5,176 bases of DNA, from contig JAAZCF010000125.1 in NCBI GenBank assembly GCA_012513425.1, forward strand, positions 1-5,176. Reading direction: 5' to 3'. The translations under genes were made by a program, and so were the position numbers. Shown piece by piece: positions 1 to 5,176 of this stretch. The notes beneath the pieces were generated by a model. That model ran no database searches. It was not told the DNA's origin and saw only the letters and a program-made list of their open reading frames with translations. This DNA comes from Bacteroidales bacterium. Its GTDB lineage: Bacteria; Bacteroidota; Bacteroidia; Bacteroidales; UBA932. How positions within the stretch are numbered: the stretch's first letter is position 1; the number at the start of each line of letters is the position of its first letter.

Positions 1-610
1 ATATAGAGGAGCCGCCCCTATTAACTGGGCTATTATCAATGGAGAACGTCAGACAGGAGTCACTACATTCCTGATTGATGATCAGATTGACACTGGATCA
101 GTCCTATTTAACGAATATTGTCCTATTGAAAACTATGATAATGCTGGCAACCTTCATGACAAACTCTGCGAATTGGGATCTACCCTTGTGGTAAAGACTG
201 CTAAAGCCCTGGTTACGAAAAAGGCAAATCCTTCACCTCAAGTAGCTTTCAGTGAACTTCATCCTGCTCCAAAAATCAGCAGAGAGACTTGCCAAATAAA
301 TCTAAATAATTTTGCCAACTCTATTTTTTTGCTTATTAGAGGCTTGTCTCCATATCCAGGAGCTCATATCAATCTAGTTGATGAAGATAAAAAAATTATT
401 GATGTGAAAATCTTTGATGCTTATGTTCCGGACAGCGAAGAACAACTGCCATTAGGACAAATTGCTACAGATGGCAAAACATATCTTTCAATTGGTTGTG
501 GTGATGGCAATATCCGCATTATGGACATTCAACTTTCCGGCAAAAAACGCCTTGAAATCAAAGAGTTTTTGAAAGGCTTTAGGGATGCCGACAAATATCA
601 TTTTGAGTAA
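1..610 (+). CDS. fmt: Methionyl-tRNA formyltransferase, C-terminal part (5' end cut by window)
   Basis: This enzyme formylates the methionine on initiator tRNA using 10-formyltetrahydrofolate, in the cytoplasm, before translation starts. The reading frame is open from base 2 to the TAA at 608-610, giving 202 residues; the family is usually about 310-330 residues, so roughly 115 N-terminal residues lie left of the window. The visible part opens with YRGAAPINWAIINGE, the conserved stretch just after the HGSLLP-type motif, which is itself outside the window. It continues with TGVTTF and then IDTG; the Asp of IDTG (codon 89-91) aligns with catalytic Asp144 of the E. coli enzyme. The C-terminal tRNA-binding domain follows, with the family signature FIRGLSPYP present as LLIRGLSPYPGAH (about bases 329-367). 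A TTG at 173 could be mistaken for a start, but the homology runs straight through it. The stop overlaps the ATG of thiN by one base. Identification by motif is secure. Confidence 0.96.
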   Translation, partial: YRGAAPINWAIINGERQTGVTTFLIDDQIDTGSVLFNEYCPIENYDNAGNLHDKLCELGSTLVVKTAKALVTKKANPSPQVAFSELHPAPKISRETCQINLNNFANSIFLLIRGLSPYPGAHINLVDEDKKIIDVKIFDAYVPDSEEQLPLGQIATDGKTYLSIGCGDGNIRIMDIQLSGKKRLEIKEFLKGFRDADKYHFE

Positions 611-1248
611 TGTACTCTGTTGTTATTTTAGCAAATGGGCTTTTTCCAAGTACAGAAAAACCTCTTGAACTATTAAGCCAGGCAGATAAAGTAGTTTGCT
701 GCGATGGTGCAGCTGCGAAATTGTTAATGTGGGGACGTGAGCCAGACTTAATAGTAGGCGATATGGACTCCCTTAGCGATAGTTTGAAAAAGAGATACTC
801 AAACATTATTAAGAAATGTGATGGACAAGAAGATAATGACTTAAGTAAAGCCTTTAGATCATGTCTGGATTATCATCCATCCTCTATCCATATTTTGGGA
901 GCAACGGGGATAAGAGAAGATCACACTTTGGCAAATGTGTCCTTATTGGCAGAATATACAGAATTACTTAAAGACATAGACTGCACTGTAGATATTATGA
1001 CAGACAGTGGAGTGTTCTATTCCGGCTTCGAATCTATGCAAAGTTATGAGTGCAAAGAAGGAGCTGAGGTTTCTATTTTTGCTTTTGACAATACATTAAA
1101 AATGACATGCGAGGGCTTGAAATATCAAACCGACCATGTCATTTTTGATTCTTTATGGAAAGCTTCACTCAATATGGCAAAGTCGTCCAAATTTGTTCTT
1201 AAACTAAATCACCCGGCAAAAGTGATTGTGTTTATCTGCAATGATTAA
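610..1248 (+). CDS. thiN: Thiamine pyrophosphokinase (thiamine diphosphokinase)
   Basis: This enzyme transfers pyrophosphate from ATP to thiamine, making the cofactor thiamine diphosphate, and so serves thiamine salvage. The 212-residue product has the usual length and motifs: CDGAA at 31-35, DLIVGDMDSL at 46-55 with the metal-binding Asp pair, QEDNDLSKA at 73-81, and GATGIREDHTLAN at 97-109, which form the catalytic N-terminal domain. The remainder, about 125-212, fits the small beta-rich thiamine-binding domain, which is poorly conserved in sequence. The ATG at 610-612 is the natural start: it overlaps the fmt stop as TAATG and the protein begins directly with the first beta-strand (YSVVILANG). 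There is no strong Shine-Dalgarno, only GAG in the last fmt codons, so translational coupling to fmt is likely. No thiamine riboswitch or thiamine transporter gene is visible next to it. The gene runs 4 bases into the convergent SIMPL gene. Confidence 0.95.
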   Translation: MYSVVILANGLFPSTEKPLELLSQADKVVCCDGAAAKLLMWGREPDLIVGDMDSLSDSLKKRYSNIIKKCDGQEDNDLSKAFRSCLDYHPSSIHILGATGIREDHTLANVSLLAEYTELLKDIDCTVDIMTDSGVFYSGFESMQSYECKEGAEVSIFAFDNTLKMTCEGLKYQTDHVIFDSLWKASLNMAKSSKFVLKLNHPAKVIVFICND

Positions 1249-1253
1249 TCATT
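1240..1253. repeat. Perfect 14-base palindrome spanning two overlapping stop codons
   Basis: AATGATTAATCATT reads the same on both strands, with its centre between 1246 and 1247. The + strand reads Asn-Asp-stop for thiN and the - strand reads Asn-Asp-stop for the SIMPL gene, with the four bases TTAA used by both stops. Symmetry ends at 1239/1254. With no loop and no following U-run it does not look like a standard intrinsic terminator. Whether it has any function is unknown. Confidence 0.85.
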
Positions 1254-1952
1254 CAAATAGTAAACTACGTTGGTCACTACTCTAACATTTTTGATGTATG
1301 GAGTGTTTATGTCTCTATCAGAAATGCTGAATTGACCTTGTGATGCCTGACGAATCTTACCAAGCTTACTATTGGAATCTTTTGCAAACTTTTCTGCAGC
1401 TTCACGAGCATTCACAGTAGCCTCTTCTATCATAGCCGGCTTGATGTCGTTCAAACCATTAAATGAGTATTCAGTTTGATGATCCCAGGCATTGCCTGTA
1501 CCAACAGGAATGCCCTTTTCAACCAACTCAGACTGTCTGGATTCTAAGTCAATTACAAGGTCAACATTAGAAGTGCATACAGTAATAACTGAAGTAATTA
1601 AATAGTGATATGGTGCATCATTGGAATAGCTTGTAGCCCTATTGTCTGTGATAGATGGAGCGGAAATGGATATCTCATCATCTTTTATTCCATTTTGCTT
1701 CAAATAAGAAATTACTGCTTCATTATTGGCTTTTACATTTTGGTTCAAAGAAGGTAAATCATCACCTCCAATCACATATGAAACTGGCCAAATAACCCTG
1801 TCTGCCTTAATTTCTTTTTCACAAAGACCCTTAACGGTGACAGTACGCTCAAAAGATTTTCCTGTTTTGATAGCAGAAACAAAGCAAGTTCCGAGTACGA
1901 TAGCTGCGACAACTACTGATAGTCCCAGCCATAAAAATTTGTAGTCTTTCAT
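1245..1952 (-). CDS. SIMPL-domain (DUF541) protein, membrane-anchored or exported
   Basis: This is a 235-residue protein of the SIMPL/DUF541 family, whose members are periplasmic or surface proteins (E. coli YggE, Brucella BP26/Omp28) with no settled biochemical function. Residues 7-27 form one hydrophobic segment after a short positive N-terminus (MKDYK), so the protein is an exported single-pass anchor or has a signal peptide, with the rest outside the cytoplasm. The SIMPL pattern follows: RTVTVKGLCEKEIKADRV at 36-53, then a long helix with NNEAVISYLKQNGIKDDEISIS at 76-97 (the typical turn before the next strand), and a C-terminal helix EEATVNAREAAEKFAKDSNSKLGKI at 176-200, ending in beta-strands. 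The start ATG overlaps the stop of the upstream permease gene as TAATG and has AAGGAG just before it. It is the last gene of the - strand operon. The name rests on fold-level motifs; a function cannot be given. Confidence 0.85.
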   Translation of the reverse strand: MKDYKFLWLGLSVVVAAIVLGTCFVSAIKTGKSFERTVTVKGLCEKEIKADRVIWPVSYVIGGDDLPSLNQNVKANNEAVISYLKQNGIKDDEISISAPSITDNRATSYSNDAPYHYLITSVITVCTSNVDLVIDLESRQSELVEKGIPVGTGNAWDHQTEYSFNGLNDIKPAMIEEATVNAREAAEKFAKDSNSKLGKIRQASQGQFSISDRDINTPYIKNVRVVTNVVYYLND

Positions 1953-3226
1953 TATGCTCCTTCTTTTTTATGTTTGTAATTGAAAAATATGGCAAACAAT
2001 ATGCCAACAATTGCCGCATAAGCTGCAAATACAAACCAAGCTGTGCTCCAACCAGTCATTTTCTCTGTACCGGTTAGGCCGGAAGTGAAATTGGTAACCA
2101 AAGCTTGAGCGAGAATTGAGCCGATAGCAGCACCTAAACCATTTGTCATAAGCATAAACAAACCTTGTGCGCTGGATCTCATTTCTTTTGAAGTGTTTTT
2201 ATCCACAAATAGCGAACCGGAGATATTAAAGAAGTCAAAGGCCATTCCATATACAATCATTGATAGAATGAAAAGCCATACACCTTCACCAGGATTACCC
2301 AAACCTAAAAATAAGAACCTTAAAGACCATGCGAACATTGCCAACAATACCACTCTTTTAATTCCGAATTTCTTCAAGAAAAATGGAATCATAAGAATGC
2401 ACAATGTTTCAGAAATCTGAGAAAGACTCACCAAAATATTCGAATGTTGAACTCCAAAAGTAATTGCATAAGCTGTGACTCCTTCAAAATCTCCTAAGAA
2501 AGGATTTGCAAAACCATTTGATATTTGAAGGGCAGCTCCCAACAAAAATGAGAAAATGAAAAAGACAGCCATCTGTTTTTCTTTAAATAGAGAAAAAGCT
2601 TTGAGACCCATAGCTTCCGCAAGATTTTTCTTCGATTCATTATTTTCAATTCTTTTCTCGACTTTACAACTTGGCAATGAAAGTGCATATAACGCCAGAA
2701 CTATTGACAATGCTCCAGAGACAGCATATTGGGCAGAAGTCGCTTGAAATCCGGCCAGGTCCACACTCCACATCATTATTATGAAACCAATTGTACCCCA
2801 TATTCGGATAGGAGGGAAACTGGTCACAGTATCCATACCTGCTTTTTCCAAAACTGAATAAGCTACTGAGTAAGATAAAGCAATGGTAGGCATAAAGAAA
2901 GCAACACTAATTGTATATAAGGTGAACAAAGTGCCAAATTGAACATTACTACCAGCATTCAAGCCATACATGCCAGTCGCTATCATTGCAATTCCAGCTA
3001 GAAAATGGCAGAGAGATAAAACTTTCTTGGCATCCCATTTATCCGCCAGAATACCCATCAATGCTGGCATAAAAATAGAAACTATGCCCTGTACTGAATA
3101 AAACCATCCAATATTATCAGCTAATCCAACAGAAGCAAGATATCGACCTTGGCTTGTAAGATAAGCTCCCCAGATTGCAAATTCCAGGAAGTTCATAATG
3201 ATTAATTTGAACTTTGTATTTTTCAT
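1952..3226 (-). CDS. nupG: Nucleoside permease, NupG/XapB type (MFS, nucleoside:H+ symporter)
   Basis: This inner-membrane proton symporter would import nucleosides; family members are close to 420 residues with 12 membrane helices and this one has 424. Resemblance to E. coli NupG runs the whole length: FLEFAIWGAYLTSQGRYL at 13-30, MPALMGILADKW at 53-64, AGMDTVTSFPPIRIWGTIGFI at 129-149, a hydrophilic central loop at about 186-215, FFIFSFLLGAALQISN at 222-237, SQISETLCILMIPFFL at 269-284, and SMIVYGMAFDFFNISGSLFV at 322-341. The last helix ends in FNYKHKKEGA. The start ATG lies 20 bases after the lptG-type stop; that gap (3227-3246) is almost pure A+T without a Shine-Dalgarno, which is common in Bacteroidota. 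The stop overlaps the SIMPL start. The exact substrate range cannot be read from sequence; XapB-like xanthosine transport or another nucleoside is possible. Confidence 0.93.
   Translation of the reverse strand: MKNTKFKLIIMNFLEFAIWGAYLTSQGRYLASVGLADNIGWFYSVQGIVSIFMPALMGILADKWDAKKVLSLCHFLAGIAMIATGMYGLNAGSNVQFGTLFTLYTISVAFFMPTIALSYSVAYSVLEKAGMDTVTSFPPIRIWGTIGFIIMMWSVDLAGFQATSAQYAVSGALSIVLALYALSLPSCKVEKRIENNESKKNLAEAMGLKAFSLFKEKQMAVFFIFSFLLGAALQISNGFANPFLGDFEGVTAYAITFGVQHSNILVSLSQISETLCILMIPFFLKKFGIKRVVLLAMFAWSLRFLFLGLGNPGEGVWLFILSMIVYGMAFDFFNISGSLFVDKNTSKEMRSSAQGLFMLMTNGLGAAIGSILAQALVTNFTSGLTGTEKMTGWSTAWFVFAAYAAIVGILFAIFFNYKHKKEGA
1957..1963 (-). promoter_or_regulatory. Shine-Dalgarno-like site of the SIMPL gene
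   Basis: On the - strand GAAGGAG ends four bases before the ATG of the SIMPL gene and lies inside the last codons (Glu-Gly-Ala) of the nupG-like gene. It supports the chosen start and translation coupled to the upstream gene. A match this good is uncommon in Bacteroidota, and the coding constraint means it could be partly accidental. Confidence 0.5.
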
Positions 3227-3246
3227 AATTTATACAATTTTATTAT
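3227..3246 (-). other. 20-base AT-only-like gap between the LptF/LptG-type gene and the nupG-like gene
   Basis: This is the only non-coding spacer between genes in the window. On the - strand it reads ATAATAAAATTGTATAAATT, with a single G as its only non-A/T base. It has no Shine-Dalgarno, no hairpin with a U-run and no room for a full Bacteroidota promoter, so it probably serves only as an unstructured, A/T-rich ribosome entry region for the nupG-like gene. Confidence 0.6.
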
Positions 3247-4344
3247 CTATTTCGGAGCCATCCTATACATAAAAATGACAATTATCGCGAAGACAACATT
3301 TGGCAACCATATCGCAACAACAGGGCTGAGAGTGTCCGTTCTAACAAACATTTCACTAAATCTTTGGAACAAAATATAAGAGAAACTCAAACCCACTCCA
3401 ATACCAATATTCAAACCAATACCCCCTCTTCTTTTCTTGCTTGACAATGACACTCCCATTATTGTGAGAATGAATGCAGAAAATGGCATGGCATATCTTG
3501 TATTTTTTTCAATTAAAGAATAGTCTACAGACTTGTCTCCTCGTAAATGTTGAGTATCAATCAATTTATTTAATTCATTGATATTTAAAGTCTCAACAAC
3601 ATTGCTTCTACGAATGAAATCATCTAATGTCAAAGAAATAACTGTGTCGCGAGAACGACCTGCCGCTACATGCTCATTTCCATACTCATCATAGTTTCTG
3701 ACAAAATAATTATGAAGATTCCAACCATTAAATGTTGAGTCCCACTCTGCCGTCTCTGCTGATATTTTGGATTTAATTTTATCTTTTTCAATAGATTCAA
3801 GAGTAAAGCTGTAAGCGGTATTGTTCCATGTACTAAAACTTTCTATATATACGAACTCTCCAGGCTGCAATTGATAATGCACATTGCGATTTGAGGCTAA
3901 CGAAGCTTTTGTTTTGATATATTTGTTTTCAAAATCAAGCCTGACTTTATTAGCAGGAGGTATCACATATAGACTTAGTGAGAGAGAAAAAATTGCAATA
4001 AATGCAGCAGATATCATATATGGTACCATGAGTCGCGAAAAGCTGACTCCCGTAGATAACATCGCAATAATTTCCGAATTAGCTGCCAATTTTGATGTAA
4101 AGAAAATTACAGTGATGAAAACAAACATTGGACTGTACATATTGATGATGTACGGAATGAAATTAGCGAAATAATCAAAAATAATTGCATGTAATGGCGC
4201 TTCATTATCCACGAAATAGTTGATTTTTTCACTTATATCAAAAACTATCACAATAATGATGATAATTAGAAGGGCAAAAAAATAGGTACCAATGAACTTC
4301 TTTATTATGTACCAATCTAATTTTTTAAGAGCCAGATTCTTCAT
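3247..4344 (-). CDS. lptG: LptF/LptG-family permease of the lipopolysaccharide export ABC transporter (YjgP/YjgQ family)
   Basis: This is one of the two membrane subunits that, with the ATPase LptB, pull lipopolysaccharide out of the inner membrane and push it onto the periplasmic bridge. The 365 residues show the family layout: three N-terminal helices (about 16-36, 58-84 and 104-128), a soluble periplasmic beta-jellyroll (about 130-275), and three C-terminal helices (about 284-300, 307-326, 340-361). The cytoplasmic coupling helix SEIIAMLSTGVSFSRL at 90-105 is the clearest family mark, and the positive loop SSKKRRGG (301-308) follows helix 4. The ATG overlaps the tgt stop as TAATG, with only AAGG five bases upstream. 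The partner subunit and lptB are not in the window. LptF and LptG are hard to tell apart in this phylum, so the symbol lptG is tentative while the family is secure. Confidence 0.9.
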   Translation of the reverse strand: MKNLALKKLDWYIIKKFIGTYFFALLIIIIIVIVFDISEKINYFVDNEAPLHAIIFDYFANFIPYIINMYSPMFVFITVIFFTSKLAANSEIIAMLSTGVSFSRLMVPYMISAAFIAIFSLSLSLYVIPPANKVRLDFENKYIKTKASLASNRNVHYQLQPGEFVYIESFSTWNNTAYSFTLESIEKDKIKSKISAETAEWDSTFNGWNLHNYFVRNYDEYGNEHVAAGRSRDTVISLTLDDFIRRSNVVETLNINELNKLIDTQHLRGDKSVDYSLIEKNTRYAMPFSAFILTIMGVSLSSKKRRGGIGLNIGIGVGLSFSYILFQRFSEMFVRTDTLSPVVAIWLPNVVFAIIVIFMYRMAPK

Positions 4345-5176
4345 TACAACCTTGTATCTAATTTTTTAACAGCTTGTGCTTTCCATGAAGCAAAATCTCC
4401 AGCGATAATGTGCTCTCTGGCTTTTGTAACCAAATCCAGGTAAAAAGCCAGATTATGTTCACTTGCAATCTCAGCAGCAAGCATTTCTCCTGCAATAGTG
4501 AGGTGGCGCAAGTATGCTTTTGAATAAACGCTATCTACAAATGATGTGCCTTGAGTGTCAAGTGGACTGAAGTCGTTAGCCCATTTACTGTTGCGAATAT
4601 TGATGGTTCCTTCCCAGGTGAACAGCATACCATTTCTACCATTTCGAGTAGGCATCACACAATCAAACATATCCACGCCTCTTGCAATCCCCTCCAATAT
4701 ATTGGTTGGGGTTCCAACACCCATCAGATAGCGAGGTTTAGAATTCGGCAACATAAGATGAAGAACTTCTAACATTTCATACATTTGTTCCGTAGGTTCA
4801 CCAACTGCCAATCCTCCAATAGCATAACCTTCTCTATCGTATTTTGCTGCATTTTCTGCCGCTCTTATTCTTAAGTCGCTATACACACAACCTTGAACAA
4901 TAGGAAAAAATGTCTGACTATATCCATATAAAGGCTCTGTCTGATCAAAATGTTTGATGCAACGATCCATCCATCTTTCTGTCAAAGCTAATGACTTTTC
5001 AGCATATTGATAATCTGCAGTACCAGGGCAACACTCATCTAGAGCCATAATAATGTCTGCTCCAATGATTCTTTGTGTATCAACATTATTTTCCGGTGTA
5101 AAAATATGCTTTGAACCATCAATGTGTGAACGAAAGATACATCCATCTTCTGTCAGCTTTCTAATTGGGCTAAGAC
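4344..5176 (-). CDS. tgt: Queuine/preQ1 tRNA-ribosyltransferase, N-terminus cut by window
   Basis: Tgt swaps guanine-34 of GUN-anticodon tRNAs for preQ1, the committed tRNA step of queuosine synthesis. The frame is open to the right edge, giving 276 residues of a protein usually about 375 long, so about 100 N-terminal residues are missing. The visible part starts LSPIRKLTEDGCIFRSHIDGS. An internal ATG at 5046-5048 begins the longest ATG-initiated frame but is not the start: it falls in the middle of IIGADIIMALDECCP. Active-site features are present: the substrate-binding Asp of LDEC, VQGCVYSDLR with its Gln, GGLAVGE, YLMGVGTP, and the nucleophile Asp in MFDCVMPTRNGRNG (codon 4662-4664). The usual zinc site CxCxxC is absent: the aligned stretch reads QGTSFVD, with the later His (codon 4455-4457) kept. 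From memory the same replacement occurs in other Bacteroidota, so this is probably a lineage trait, not damage. The stop overlaps the next gene as TAATG. Confidence 0.96.
   Translation of the reverse strand, partial: LSPIRKLTEDGCIFRSHIDGSKHIFTPENNVDTQRIIGADIIMALDECCPGTADYQYAEKSLALTERWMDRCIKHFDQTEPLYGYSQTFFPIVQGCVYSDLRIRAAENAAKYDREGYAIGGLAVGEPTEQMYEMLEVLHLMLPNSKPRYLMGVGTPTNILEGIARGVDMFDCVMPTRNGRNGMLFTWEGTINIRNSKWANDFSPLDTQGTSFVDSVYSKAYLRHLTIAGEMLAAEIASEHNLAFYLDLVTKAREHIIAGDFASWKAQAVKKLDTRL
4350..4353 (-). promoter_or_regulatory. Weak ribosome-binding site of the LptF/LptG-type gene
   Basis: On the - strand AAGG stands five bases before the ATG, inside the last codons of tgt. It is short and weak, but together with the TAATG overlap it fits a start reached by ribosomes finishing tgt. 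Confidence 0.3.

Noticed and set aside
173..610. A separate 145-residue protein starting at TTG 173
   Set aside because: The frame is open upstream to the window edge and the upstream residues match Fmt (RGAAPI, TGVTTF, IDTG), so this is an internal Leu codon of fmt.
1881..1895. Possible lipoprotein signal in the SIMPL protein (Leu-Gly-Thr-Cys at about residues 20-23)
   Set aside because: A lipobox needs Ala, Gly or Ser right before the Cys; Thr is unusual, and the hydrophobic stretch continues past the Cys, so an ordinary anchor or signal peptide is more likely.
1849..2034. A small - strand protein bridging the nupG-like and SIMPL genes in another frame
   Set aside because: It overlaps both real genes out of frame and shows no family motif. 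The same applies to the out-of-frame stretch at 2494-2688.
3884..4174. A 96-residue open frame on the + strand opposite the lptG-type gene
   Set aside because: It lies wholly antisense to a well-supported membrane protein gene, has no recognisable motif or ribosome site, and is what one expects by chance opposite hydrophobic AT-rich codons. The same holds for the other short antisense frames at 579-806, 1726-1944, 2193-2420, 2556-2747 and 4551-4772.
4176..4183. TATTTTTG on the - strand, matching the Bacteroidota -7 promoter consensus TAnnTTTG
   Set aside because: It lies inside the lptG-type gene in AT-rich codons and there is no TTTG about 19-21 bases upstream, so it is most likely chance.
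4344..5048. A short Tgt starting at the ATG at 5046-5048
   Set aside because: The same frame continues to the right edge with conserved Tgt sequence (FRSHIDGS, FTPEN, VDTQRIIGAD), so the Met is internal.

Overview
The window carries six protein genes packed almost without spacers: two on the + strand at the left (fmt, thiN) and four on the - strand filling the rest (tgt, lptF/lptG-type permease, nupG-like permease, SIMPL protein). The organism is most likely a member of the Bacteroidota, probably Bacteroidales. The reasons are the AT-rich coding sequence, the way the Tgt and Fmt proteins read, the tgt-then-LptF/LptG order, and mostly weak or absent Shine-Dalgarno sites. The genus cannot be named from this sequence. 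All six genes look intact apart from the two cut by the window edges. There is no RNA gene, CRISPR array, insertion sequence or phage gene that I can support.

Left part (1-1248, + strand): the C-terminal two thirds of methionyl-tRNA formyltransferase (fmt) overlaps by one base, as TAATG, with a complete thiamine pyrophosphokinase gene. These are housekeeping functions (initiator tRNA formylation and thiamine diphosphate formation), apparently co-transcribed from a promoter left of the window.

Right part (1245-5176, - strand, read from right to left): queuine/preQ1 tRNA-ribosyltransferase (tgt, N-terminus off the right edge), then an LptF/LptG-family permease of the lipopolysaccharide exporter, then a nucleoside:H+ symporter of the NupG/XapB type, then a single-pass SIMPL-domain (DUF541) protein. 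Two of the three junctions are TAATG overlaps and the third is a 20-base AT-rich gap, so a single operon is the simplest reading. Its promoter would lie right of the window.

The two transcription units converge and overlap: the stop codons of thiN and the SIMPL gene share the bases TTAA in the middle of a perfect 14-base palindrome, so both proteins end in Asn-Asp. No terminator hairpin with a U-run is visible there. There is no gene-free stretch longer than 20 bases anywhere in the window. I see no undescribed multi-gene system. The points most worth a second look are the Tgt without its zinc-binding cysteines, the palindromic stop-stop overlap, the repeated TAATG couplings, and a nucleoside permease plus SIMPL protein placed in a tgt operon.
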